Program-made: the position numbers and the translations under genes
Notes under the pieces: generated by a model
Told to the model about the DNA's origin: nothing
The model's database searches: none
What the model saw: only the letters and a program-made list of their open reading frames with translations
Source: Candidatus Omnitrophota bacterium
Lineage (GTDB): Bacteria > Ratteibacteria > UBA8468 > B48-G9 > JAFGKM01
NCBI GenBank assembly: GCA_023819375.1
Contig: JAMWDI010000002.1
Coordinates: 283,901-347,900 of the forward strand
Direction of reading: 5' to 3'
DNA length: 64,000 bases
Part shown: in pieces, positions 52,622-62,300 of the stretch
How the letters are laid out: each line of letters starts with the position of its first letter
How positions within the stretch are numbered: position 1 is the stretch's first letter

Positions 52622-54164
52622 TTATATCTCCTTTCCATACACCTTTCTCATCAAGTTCAAGTTTTTCGGTTAAATAAAGAAAATTTAAATATTCCAGAAT
52701 GAAATTTACTATTGAATTGGCTACATTATTTTTTGCAATTAAATATGCTTCTTCGGATTCCAAAAGATCTCTCATACTTGCTCTACCTGCTTGCAATAAT
52801 AAATCAGTACTTTCAACTCTTCTTTCTGCAAGTTTTAAACTAGTAAGTTGAATATTATAACTTTGATATGCAGATATCAAGTTTCTATAACTATCAATTA
52901 TTTCTTTTTTAACAGTATCAATCTTTCTCTCAAAATTTCTTTTTGCTCTTTCATAATTAATCAATGCCTTTTTATATTCATTCCTCTGTGGGATTTTACT
53001 TAAAGGAAATTTAAATTCAATACCTGCACTAACTTCAGGATTGCTAAAATCAAAAATTGGCTTTTCTTTCTCCTCACTTATTTTTTCTACTTGACCTATT
53101 AGATTAATTTCATTTTTTATATTATTTAAGGCAATTTCAACTTTTCTTTGGGCATCTTCTACTTTTTCATATTCAGTAATTAAATCAAGTCGATTTTCAA
53201 GTGCATAATTTAAATAATCAGAAATGTTAAATTTAACATCTGGAATTGGTTTTTCAAATAAAATTTCAATTTCTCTATCTTCAAGTAATAAATTAATTGA
53301 TGGGGAAAAACCAAGTTTAATTTTGAATGAATTAAGGGAAGTAAAATAAAGGTTTTGAGCATCAATCCATCTTTGATATGCTGAATATTCATTCTGTCTT
53401 GCTTGGTCAACTTGAAATGGTGCTATTCTTCCTGCTTCTGAAAGCATTTCAACTCTTTCTCTTGTAGTTTTTAAGTTGATGTAGTTTGTATAGTAATTTT
53501 CCATCCTTTTTTTATAAAGAATAAGATTTAAATAATCTCTTGTAATCTCTATAGAAAAATTTTTCTGATATCTTAAAAAATCTCTTATCTGATAAACAAC
53601 TTCCCTTTCACTTTGAATTAAATTTTCAATGGCAATTTTTTTCCCTGCGCCTCTAAAAAGGGGTTGAAATAAATTTAATGAAAAAATTGATTGAAATGCC
53701 TTCTTTTTATCTCCAGTTAAATATTTTAAAAGCATTTCTCCAATATCTATTGTTATTTGACCTGAAGTTGATAACGCTTGAATAAGATTTAAATTTAACT
53801 TAGATGTTATTTTTTCATCAACATCTTTGTTCCATTTTACGTCACCTATAATGGTAGTTCTTCCACTTAATAAATATCTTTGGTATATTAAATCCAAAAC
53901 TTTTAGATAAACATTTTCTTTTGCTGTCTGATAATCTTTGTTTTTATTTGAAGCAAATATTAAAGCATTTTTTAAATTTAAAATGACCGTTTCCGACTTT
54001 ACATCTTCATTTAATTTTATAGGCATTTTTTCTTTTTTCACTTTTTCCAATTTTTTATCAATAATTTCATAAACTTCCCTATCAACAGAACTTTCATAAA
54101 ACCTGGGAGAACAAGATGCAAAAATTATTAAAATAAGAAAAAAATAGTAAATTTTCATTCGCAT
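52599..54164 (-). CDS. TolC-family outer-membrane efflux lipoprotein
   Basis: 521 residues. The signal ends in the lipobox LIIFASC, so the mature protein is lipidated at Cys18, as in OprM/NodT-type channels. Long amphipathic helices follow, forming the two TolC repeats (for example GRIAPFQVDQARQNEYSAYQRWIDA and RVESTDLLLQAGRASMRDLLESEEAYL, the typical alpha-barrel helix segments). It is the first gene of a four-gene export operon (channel, adaptor, ATPase, permease). An ECF-type CTAAAC-N17-CGTC promoter lies 12 nt upstream and no Shine-Dalgarno is seen. ATG 54158 is an alternative start. Confidence 0.93.
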   Translation of the reverse strand: MRMKIYYFFLILIIFASCSPRFYESSVDREVYEIIDKKLEKVKKEKMPIKLNEDVKSETVILNLKNALIFASNKNKDYQTAKENVYLKVLDLIYQRYLLSGRTTIIGDVKWNKDVDEKITSKLNLNLIQALSTSGQITIDIGEMLLKYLTGDKKKAFQSIFSLNLFQPLFRGAGKKIAIENLIQSEREVVYQIRDFLRYQKNFSIEITRDYLNLILYKKRMENYYTNYINLKTTRERVEMLSEAGRIAPFQVDQARQNEYSAYQRWIDAQNLYFTSLNSFKIKLGFSPSINLLLEDREIEILFEKPIPDVKFNISDYLNYALENRLDLITEYEKVEDAQRKVEIALNNIKNEINLIGQVEKISEEKEKPIFDFSNPEVSAGIEFKFPLSKIPQRNEYKKALINYERAKRNFERKIDTVKKEIIDSYRNLISAYQSYNIQLTSLKLAERRVESTDLLLQAGRASMRDLLESEEAYLIAKNNVANSIVNFILEYLNFLYLTEKLELDEKGVWKGDINEILENI

Positions 54165-54176
54165 AATTTGTAATTA

Positions 54177-54203
54177 GACGATAATTTTTAATTTTTGGTT
54201 TAG
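54177..54203 (-). promoter_or_regulatory. ECF-sigma-type promoter of the tolC-macAB-like operon
   Basis: Minus strand CTAAAC (54203-54198), 17 bp, CGTC (54180-54177), 12 nt, ATG 54164. Identical to the elements at 16832-16858 and 7231-7257. It sits in the 44-bp gap after the Gfo/Idh/MocA gene. Confidence 0.65.
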
Positions 54204-54208
54204 TTTTT

Positions 54209-55297
54209 TTATTCTATTTTAACTGGTCTATTTTCTTCAGAAGATTTGTAAATTGCATCAATTATTTTCATCAAAATTATTGCTTCTTCAGGTTTTGAAA
54301 ATGGTTCTTCTTCCCCTTTTATTGTTTTTACAAAATTTATAACAGCCCTTTCTCTACCCATCTTGGGATCTGGTTCAACAATTATTTTTCTATTCACTGG
54401 TTTTCCATTTTCCATTGTATAAAGTTCACAAGTATCTATGGCTGTATCATCAATTCCATCCCTTCCAAATAAACGTCTAATCATTCCTCCTGCTTTTGTT
54501 CCTTGGAAAGTTACAGATACTTCTTCTCTTTTATTCATTTCTGCCCAACTATTTCTTGCAAAAAGAACCTGTCCTGTTTTAAATGTTATAAAAGCATGTG
54601 AACTTGTCTCAACATCCATTAAACCACCTTCAACATCTGGTATTCCCCATGGGCCTTTAAAATCGGGGTTTCCTGAAAAATCGTAAAATGTTTTTGCTAA
54701 AACATAATCAGGCTCTGGAAATTCCATAAAATATAATGCAAGATCTATCATATGAAGTAAGTCAATAACAGGACCTCCACCAGATAATGCTTTTTGAGTA
54801 AACCAACCACCAAAACCAGGTATACCACATCTTCTTATCCACAACGCCTGAGCAGAATTGATCCTTCCCACTTCTCCATTTTTAATATACTTCATAAGTG
54901 CCTGTGCCTCTGGTCTTGCTCTGTTATTAAAATCAAACATTAAAGTTTTCTTTGCTTCTTTTGCAGTTTTTACCATTTCTTCTGTTTCTTTTGCATTCAA
55001 AGCAGGTGGTTTCTCACAAAAGACATTTATACCATTCTTCAAACACTCAATTGATATTTCTGCATGGTATTTATTTGGAACACATACACTTACAATATCA
55101 AGATCTTTTTCTTTCTCAAGCATTTCTTTATAAGATGAGTATACATTCTTTATATTAAACTTTTCTGCTTTTACTTTGGCTCTTTGAGTGTCAATATCTG
55201 AGATTGCAACAACATTAACTCCACTTTTTAAATAACCCGAAATATGATAATCAGCAATTCCACCGGCTCCAACAATTCCTGCTTTTAAATTTTTCAT
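54209..55297 (-). CDS. Gfo/Idh/MocA-family oxidoreductase
   Basis: NAD(P)-dependent sugar or inositol oxidoreductase, 362 residues. N-terminal Rossmann fold with IVGAGGIADYHISGYL and ISDIDTQRAKVKAEKF, the conserved VFCEKPPALN (EKP motif, catalytic Lys), and a C-terminal beta-sheet domain with GGGPVIDLLHMIDLALYFM, where the His is the usual catalytic residue. The specific substrate cannot be read. AAGGAGGA precedes the ATG. It follows purD by 24 bp. Confidence 0.93.
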   Translation of the reverse strand: MKNLKAGIVGAGGIADYHISGYLKSGVNVVAISDIDTQRAKVKAEKFNIKNVYSSYKEMLEKEKDLDIVSVCVPNKYHAEISIECLKNGINVFCEKPPALNAKETEEMVKTAKEAKKTLMFDFNNRARPEAQALMKYIKNGEVGRINSAQALWIRRCGIPGFGGWFTQKALSGGGPVIDLLHMIDLALYFMEFPEPDYVLAKTFYDFSGNPDFKGPWGIPDVEGGLMDVETSSHAFITFKTGQVLFARNSWAEMNKREEVSVTFQGTKAGGMIRRLFGRDGIDDTAIDTCELYTMENGKPVNRKIIVEPDPKMGRERAVINFVKTIKGEEEPFSKPEEAIILMKIIDAIYKSSEENRPVKIE

Positions 55298-55321
55298 TCT
55301 TATCCTCCTTGTTTAAAAAAT

Positions 55322-56572
55322 TCATTCTTCAATTCCTATATCTTTCCTATAATGTTTTCCTTCAAATTCAATTGTTTCAACTGCTTTATATACCTTTTTC
55401 CTTAATTTTCTCATATCTTTATCAATTCCTGTTACTCCAATAACTCTTCCTCCATCAGTTAATATTTTACCATTTTCTATTTTTGTTCCAGCGTGAAATA
55501 AAATTACATCTTTCACTTTATCAATATTTTTTATTTCTTTGCCTTTTTCATATTCTCCTGGATAACCTTTTGAGGCAAGAATTACACACAATGATTTTTC
55601 TTCTTTCCATTTAATCTTAATTTTGTTTAAACTGCCTTCAATGATACTTTCTATAACTTCAACTAAATCTCCTTCCATTCTCGGCAAAATCACTTGTGTT
55701 TCAGGATCTCCAAATCTCACATTGTATTCAAGGACAAAAGGTCCTTCTTTCGTAATCATCAATCCAAAATATAAAACACCTCTATAATCAATATTTTCTT
55801 TCTGCAAACCTTTTAATGTTGGCTCTACTATTTTTTTCTTAATTTCTTCTTCAAGTCTTTCATCAAAATAAAAAGGAGGAGAATAACATCCCATGCCTCC
55901 TGTGTTTGGACCAAGATCTCCATCAAAAACTCTTTTATAATCTTTTGCTGGAACCATAGGGATATATGTTTGGGTATCTGTAAAAATTAAATATGAAAGT
56001 TCCTTCCCAAAAAGACAATTTTCTATTACAATTTTTGGTTCTCCTTTAAAAATTCTCTTTATAAATATTTCTTCAAGATATTTTTTTCCATCTTCAAAAT
56101 TTTCAATAATCCTTACTCCTTTACCTGCTGCAAGTCCGTCATATTTTATTACATAAGGTGTCTTCCTTTTCTCAATCATTTTTATTCCTTCATCAAAACT
56201 CTCTGCAATTTGAAAATCTGCCGTTGGTATTTTATATTTTTTCATAAATTCTTTTGCAAAACATTTAGATGATTCAATTTTTGCTCCCTTTTTGTTAGGT
56301 CCAAAAATTTTACATTTTTTTTCAACAAAAAAATCAACTATCCCTTCTGCAAGTGGATTTTCAGGCCCAACAATTGCTATATTAATATTTTCTTTTTCAA
56401 AAAATTCTAAAATCCCATTAAAATCACTTATATCTTTTCTTATGCACTCTCCAATAAAAGAAATGCCTCCATTACCAGGAATAGCAAATATTTTGTAATC
56501 TTGAGAAAAACTTTTTATTTTCCAACAAATTGCATGTTCTCTTCCTCCACTTCCTATTACTAAAATCTTCAT
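55322..56572 (-). CDS. purD: phosphoribosylamine-glycine ligase
   Basis: ATP-grasp enzyme, second step of purine synthesis, 416 residues. Segments: KILVIGSGGREHAICWKI, VGPENPLAEGIVDFF, IKYDGLAAGKGVRI, and NVRFGDPETQVILPRM in the ATP-grasp core; the C-terminal domain contains LFHAGTKI and VIGVTGIDKDM. It overlaps an amidohydrolase gene by 4 bp, an odd neighbour for purine synthesis. Confidence 0.97.
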   Translation of the reverse strand: MKILVIGSGGREHAICWKIKSFSQDYKIFAIPGNGGISFIGECIRKDISDFNGILEFFEKENINIAIVGPENPLAEGIVDFFVEKKCKIFGPNKKGAKIESSKCFAKEFMKKYKIPTADFQIAESFDEGIKMIEKRKTPYVIKYDGLAAGKGVRIIENFEDGKKYLEEIFIKRIFKGEPKIVIENCLFGKELSYLIFTDTQTYIPMVPAKDYKRVFDGDLGPNTGGMGCYSPPFYFDERLEEEIKKKIVEPTLKGLQKENIDYRGVLYFGLMITKEGPFVLEYNVRFGDPETQVILPRMEGDLVEVIESIIEGSLNKIKIKWKEEKSLCVILASKGYPGEYEKGKEIKNIDKVKDVILFHAGTKIENGKILTDGGRVIGVTGIDKDMRKLRKKVYKAVETIEFEGKHYRKDIGIEE

Positions 56573-57315
56573 ATTAGTTCCTCCCCGACTATTTTTATTA
56601 TATTCTTATAAGAAATCTTTTCAATTATATCTTTTTTGACATCTGAATATTCAAGTTTTGCTATTCCTGATTCCACATATAAAAATGGAGTATGACTTCC
56701 AAATACAAGTTTATCTTCTGAAATTTCCTTTAATAAACTTTTGATTGTTTTAAAATTTTCTGCAAAAGAAATGTCAGAATAAATATTTGAAATTTTACAC
56801 AACTGAACAATCTCTGTAAAATAACAAGATAGAACAATCACATTTACTTCTGGAAAATCAAAGGTAAATCTTTTTATGTCATCAATTTCTGGGCTTTTAA
56901 TTTTAAAAACAGGATTATGACTTCTCTCATCTTCATATCTCATCTGTAAAAAAATTATTATCTTTTTATCAGATAGTTTTTTGAAAAATTGGTAAAATTT
57001 TTTATCTGAAAGACGATAATTATGAAATGAAGGTAATAATTTTATAATTTTATATTTTTCTAAGTTTTCTTCCGCATCTGCAAGAATAGGGTTTACAATT
57101 GGAACAAAATAGAAAAATTTATTATTTTTAATTTTATTTTTAAGTTCCTTATTGAATTCTTCCACTTCTTGAAAATTAAAAACTGGGCCAAGATGTGAAA
57201 TAAAACATTTTTTAATGCCATTTTCTTTTAACTTTTTTTCAATATCATTTATCTTATATACTTGAAATCTTCTGAAAGGCCAATATCCAAAGTTTACATT
57301 TACATCAATAATCAT
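56569..57315 (-). CDS. amidohydrolase-fold protein lacking the HxH metal site
   Basis: 248 residues with a TIM-barrel amidohydrolase layout, beginning MIIDVNVNFGYWPFRRFQVY. Where active relatives have DxHxH the sequence is DVNVN, and the strand that normally ends in a metal-binding His reads VIVLSCYF; the late FGSHTPF has His after the position of the catalytic Asp. Similar short DVNVN...WPFRR proteins are, as I recall, common in PVC-group genomes, so this may be a distinct subfamily rather than decay. It overlaps purD and the next amidohydrolase by 4 bp each and may form a complex with the latter. Confidence 0.65.
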   Translation of the reverse strand: MIIDVNVNFGYWPFRRFQVYKINDIEKKLKENGIKKCFISHLGPVFNFQEVEEFNKELKNKIKNNKFFYFVPIVNPILADAEENLEKYKIIKLLPSFHNYRLSDKKFYQFFKKLSDKKIIIFLQMRYEDERSHNPVFKIKSPEIDDIKRFTFDFPEVNVIVLSCYFTEIVQLCKISNIYSDISFAENFKTIKSLLKEISEDKLVFGSHTPFLYVESGIAKLEYSDVKKDIIEKISYKNIIKIVGEELI

Positions 57316-58079
57316 ACTTTTAACAACCTTTTAAAATTTTTAAATAAAATTTTTTCTTTATCTCCTGTTTTTATATAACTTTTCTCTACTGCCTTCAACT
57401 GAACTGGTAAGTCTCTTCCATTAGGATAATAAGTATCTGAACCAAAAATAATTCTTTCAGAGCCTATTTTTTTTACTGCATACTCTATTATTCCAACAAC
57501 TGGCTGGGCTCCACTTGTATCAACATAAATATTCTCATGGTTTTTATAACTTATTATTCCTCTTATATCAATTCCACGAAGATGAGCGGAAATAATTGTC
57601 AATTTTGGGAAATTTCTGGCAAGTATAACTATATCTTCTGGATCTGTCTGATAACATGTTGGATTTGGGTTTTTACCCATTGCTAAAGTATTCCAGGAAT
57701 GATGAAGTATGGGAATATTTAAATTTAAAGCAATTTCTCCTATTAAAAAAACTTTTTTGTCAGATGCAAAAACTGAGGCTTCAAGTTTTATCCCTTTCAA
57801 ATTATTTTTCAATATACATCTTTCAATTTCTTCCTCTATGAACTTTTTTGAATTTCTTGGATTTAGATAACAAAAACCAATAAAAAATTCAGGATATTTT
57901 TTTGTAAGTTCTATTGTTAAATTATTTATTTCCCTCACTTGCTCTTCACTTTGATTATAGCCATATTTTAACACATCTCCAAGTAAACACATTTTTTTCA
58001 CATTCAATTTTTTAGCATAATCTATTAACTCTTTAATTTCTTTTGTTACCGTATGAACATGAATATCAAACACTTCCAT
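57312..58079 (-). CDS. amidohydrolase (metal-dependent hydrolase)
   Basis: 255-residue amidohydrolase-2-type TIM barrel with the full metal site: FDIHVHT at strand 1, the Lys region GIKLEA, ILHHSW, ISAHLRG and FGSDTYYPNG with the catalytic Asp. Relatives include lactonases and decarboxylases such as those acting on carboxymuconate-like or sugar-derived compounds; the substrate is unknown. It overlaps the aminotransferase gene by 14 bp and the degenerate amidohydrolase by 4 bp, so the three are one unit. Confidence 0.85.
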   Translation of the reverse strand: MEVFDIHVHTVTKEIKELIDYAKKLNVKKMCLLGDVLKYGYNQSEEQVREINNLTIELTKKYPEFFIGFCYLNPRNSKKFIEEEIERCILKNNLKGIKLEASVFASDKKVFLIGEIALNLNIPILHHSWNTLAMGKNPNPTCYQTDPEDIVILARNFPKLTIISAHLRGIDIRGIISYKNHENIYVDTSGAQPVVGIIEYAVKKIGSERIIFGSDTYYPNGRDLPVQLKAVEKSYIKTGDKEKILFKNFKRLLKV

Positions 58080-59283
58080 TTTTCATTTCTTTTATTGATT
58101 TTTCAACTTTTTCCAGGGCTTCTTTTATATCATCTTCTTTATGTGAATAGCAAACATAACCAACATTATAAAAAATAACACCATTTTTAAAGCATTTTCT
58201 GAAAAATAAATCTCTTTCTTCAGCATTCTTAAAATCAAAAAAAGGACATACTGGAAATCCCTTTATTTCTGCTTTTATTCCATATTTTTTAAATAAATCA
58301 TTGATCCCATCCCACATCTTTTTCCCTGTTTTCCAAAGGTACTCTATTACATTATTTTTTTGATAAAATTCAATAACCGCCTTACATGCTGAAAGAGAGA
58401 GTGTTTCACCTCCAAAAGTTGAAGATATGCCAATTTCACTTGCAGTATCTATAAGTTCACTTTTTCCAAGATATGCTGATATTGGCATACCATTTGCTAT
58501 ACCTTTACTAAAAACAGCAAGATCTGGTATAAAACCAAAATATTCACTAACTCCTCCTAAAGCAACTCTAAAACCTGTAACAATTTCATCCATTATCATT
58601 AAAGAACCATATTTTTGGGTTAATTTTCGGATAAAAGGTAAAAATTCCTTGCCCTTCTCCATTTCTTTATAATTTGAAGCAATAACAACTCCTGCAATTT
58701 CCTCCCCTTCTTCTTTAAAAACTTTTTCCCATTTTTCAAAATCAGCCCAAGGTAAATTTTTATGTAAAGAAGAAATTTCAGGAGGAATACCTTTTATTGG
58801 AGAAGAACGTGATATACCAGGCGCAACTGTTCCACTCACATCAAAACAATTCAACCATCCATTATATCCACAGTGAATTATTTTTTTTCTTTTAGTGTAA
58901 TTTCTTGCAATTTTAATACAAGCAGAAATCGCTTCCCCTCCTGTTTTCAAAAATCTTACCTTTTCAGCAAATGGTATAACTTCTGTTAACATTTTTGCTA
59001 CTTCTCCTTCAAGAATATGTGGATAGGAAAAAATAATTCCATTTTTTAATTGTTCTATAATAGCAGAATTTATTTCAGGAATATTATAACCAAGAGTAAC
59101 AGGCCCTAAAGCACATCTGAAATCAATATATTCATTACCATCAATATCATAAACTCTACAACCATTGCCTTTTACAATAATTGCTGGTTCTTCTTCAAAA
59201 ACAGGTATTTTAGAATTTGTAGAACTTCCACTTCCAAGATAATTTAAACTTTCTTTAAAAATTTTCCATCCTTTAGTTTCCAT
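58066..59283 (-). CDS. class III aminotransferase, glutamate-1-semialdehyde aminomutase-like
   Basis: PLP enzyme of 405 residues. Family landmarks: YDIDGNEYIDFRCALGPVTLGY, LKTGGEAISACIKIARNYTKRKKI, LMIMDEIVTGFRVALGG with the cofactor Asp, and the PLP lysine in AVFSKGIANGMPISAYLG, followed by STFGGETLSLSA. It resembles HemL, but its neighbours are two amidohydrolases and a secreted glycan-related protein, so an amino-sugar or side-chain transaminase fits better than tetrapyrrole synthesis. No Shine-Dalgarno is visible; an inverted repeat covers the start. Confidence 0.85.
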   Translation of the reverse strand: METKGWKIFKESLNYLGSGSSTNSKIPVFEEEPAIIVKGNGCRVYDIDGNEYIDFRCALGPVTLGYNIPEINSAIIEQLKNGIIFSYPHILEGEVAKMLTEVIPFAEKVRFLKTGGEAISACIKIARNYTKRKKIIHCGYNGWLNCFDVSGTVAPGISRSSPIKGIPPEISSLHKNLPWADFEKWEKVFKEEGEEIAGVVIASNYKEMEKGKEFLPFIRKLTQKYGSLMIMDEIVTGFRVALGGVSEYFGFIPDLAVFSKGIANGMPISAYLGKSELIDTASEIGISSTFGGETLSLSACKAVIEFYQKNNVIEYLWKTGKKMWDGINDLFKKYGIKAEIKGFPVCPFFDFKNAEERDLFFRKCFKNGVIFYNVGYVCYSHKEDDIKEALEKVEKSIKEMKNGSV

Positions 59284-59305
59284 AGTTAATTATTTTATAT
59301 GGAAA
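59277..59305. repeat. 8-bp inverted repeat over the aminotransferase start
   Basis: TTTCCATA (59277-59284) and TATGGAAA (59298-59305) are complementary, with a 13-nt loop. The ATG of the aminotransferase (59283-59281) lies in one arm, so in mRNA the start codon would be partly paired. Confidence 0.5.
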
Positions 59306-59307
59306 AA

Positions 59308-62300
59308 TTAAAAAATCAAAAGTTCGTAATTGAATATTTGAGAATAGGTTTTTAAAATAATTTCGTCATTATTCATCTTGTAATCAATATTTTTGATTTC
59401 TTTCCCATCTTCTGTATAACCTTTAATTTCAATTTTCTTCCAATTTTTAAATAAATAAGAAATATTCAAAATAAGATTGTTTGAGTGTAAAAATATTGGC
59501 ATAATCACAAATGAATTTTTAGATTTTTTCTTTATAACCACTGCTCCATCTGTTTTTAAAACACCAAAATCTGTTAACTTACCTCTTCCATCTGCATAGA
59601 CATATACAGGAGAATCAACAAAATCAACTCTATGATTATCAATTAAAGCAGAATATTCAATAATTTTACCTGGTAAATAAGCAAAAAATCCATATGGAGG
59701 AAGTATATAATTTTTTCCTCCTTTTTCAACAATCCAGTTTTCTTTTCCATTACAATTAACATAAACTTCAAGTCTATTTTTATATTTTACAAAAACCTGA
59801 TTATTTAAATGTACCCTATTTATAATTGCTTCTGTTGTATTATAAAATCTATTTTCTTTATGATACTTTATTTCTTCTACATCTGAATTTGAATAAAATG
59901 TTTGAAGTTGTTGAAGTAAGAAATATGTTTTTAATACATCTGGAATATTAATCTCTTCCCATGGAGTTCTATATACTTCATAAATTACACCTATATTACC
60001 GTAAGCAATAGTATATGCTCTTACAATATCCTGTTGATTAGATGAAATACCTCTTCTGAAAGAAAAAGAAAGGTCATAACCAGCATTGTTTTCAAGTGGT
60101 TTAATTTTTAAAAGATTAAAATCAACAAGAACCGGTTGTTCTGGATCCTGTGTTTGAGCATAATTACCATCAGATAAACCTGAATAAAACCAGTGACTAC
60201 CTCCTTCACTGAAAACAGGTCCTTTATGAAGAATTTTTTCATTTAATAAAACTTCACCATATTTATAAAAAGTAGTAGTAAACTTGCCAGCACCAGGTAT
60301 TCTACAATCATAATCAACAAGATCGCTTGAAAAAGGTGGAAGAGCAGTAATCTGGTCTGTATAAGAAGCATTCGTCCCAAATTTCTCATTCAGAATTTTT
60401 GAATATTTTTTTTGTAATTCAGGTGCAAAATATGGTTTTATAACATATGTTGTATAATAACTTTGACTAATCCATTCACCATCTGAATTAAAGTTTATTA
60501 TATCTTCTTTAAATTCAGGGTTTGTTGGATATATAATCATATAATCGGTATAAAGTCCTACCAGCCATCCAAGTTCATTTTTTATTTTTTTTAAATATTC
60601 TTTAAGTGCCTTATCTCCTCCTCTTTCTGGTTTTGCTTTTGTAACTAAAGTTGATTCCCACCATGAATGATAAGAAAGAGAACTTCTATACACATCAACA
60701 TGTAATCTTAAAATAATTTCATCAACTCCATATAATTTAAGTTTTTTCCAATATTTAAACTCATAATCGTAATAATCTGGTCTTTCTTTATAATTCTGTC
60801 TTGTAAGGAATAGTTTTTTGCCAGTTATTTCTTTATATGGTGATTTTGGATTTGGTATATTAGGTAAAACTTCTTCAAATTTGTCACTAATTGTTAGAAA
60901 GATCCTTTCTTTAAGTGGATTTCTTTTTCCATCTGTTTTAGGATTATAAATAACACCTCCATTAAACTTGGCAGAATCAAATGAAAGTATTCCTACATCT
61001 CCAAATAAGGCAGAAGCATTTGAATTATACCAGTCAAAAAATGCAGAGACAAAAATCTTATCAAAGCAAAGAACATTAGGATTTTTACTACCATAAAGAG
61101 TTATATATGGAATTTTAACAAGTAATGGCTCTGGTGTATTTTTTGTTCTTCCAAGAATTAGTTTAACTACTTTACCTTCAGAAGAATTTACATCTATTAT
61201 AAGGGATTTTTGTTTAATTCTAATATCATAAAAAATTTCAGTTGTTTCACCTTTAAAACTAAATTCCCATTTAAATTTAAAACCATTATCAGTTTTTTTT
61301 ACTCCAATAAGTTTTTTATTTATTGATGGACTATCAGAAGATAAAATTTCATTCCCAAATTGGAAAAATGGACCTCCTTCATAAAGAGGATAAAAATTCT
61401 GATCATTAAAAAAAACTGATAAGTCTGAAAAATTACCTTTTTCTGGTCTGTATATATAAATAATTTTTCCATCTTCTCCTTCATAAGTAAAAATAAATTT
61501 GTCTTTTTCATTTTTAAAATTGTTTTTATAATTTTTACATATTAAATCAGGAAGGATTGTATCTTTCCTTGTAGGAAATGGTAGTTTTTTCGCAGGCAAC
61601 AATTTAATCTTTCCCAAATTTCTTTTGTAAACATAAACACTATCAAAATATAATTCATAATCTTTTGTGTTTGTGATATTTTTCACAATTATTGAAATTA
61701 TTTTTGCAGGTGATGAAATCTTTTCTTTTAAAAGTTTATGAATTAAAAACCAGTGCCCCCAGTTAACATCTATAAGTTTAATATAAAAAACTTTCCCATT
61801 TGAATCTTGAATTTTAATACCAATTTCTGGATTATCAGTTCTTCCAAAGCCGGAACTATAAACCCACATTTCGACAACATCAAAATCATTTTTTATTTCA
61901 ATATTTTTATTTGGTATTATCTCTATATATCCTTCAGATAAAATAGTATCCTTTTTTCTAAAAATGAGTTTTGCCGAATATTCTCTCCATAAACTTTCTT
62001 CTTTTGTTTTATACATATTAACTTCTAAATCAGAAGAATATAAAATTTTCCAGTTTTCAAGATTATCAAAAGTTAAAATAGGTTTTTTTGGTTCTTTTCT
62101 TCCCTCAATTCCAGGTGGTTTAATTCCGATTCTTTCTGAAATTTCCTTATTATCAAGAATCTTTTCTATATACTCTACATTATCTCCTTTAAACTCACTA
62201 AAAAAGGCATTGTCAAACCAGACCTCTCCTTTACCTGAAAAATCAAGACAGAATCTTGCAAATTTGCTTTCTAAAGGTGATTCAAATATACCTTTAATTT

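Noticed and set aside
58066-59283. Calling the class III aminotransferase HemL
   Set aside because: It shares the fold and PLP motif, but the operon context is glycan/amidohydrolase and no other tetrapyrrole gene is present.
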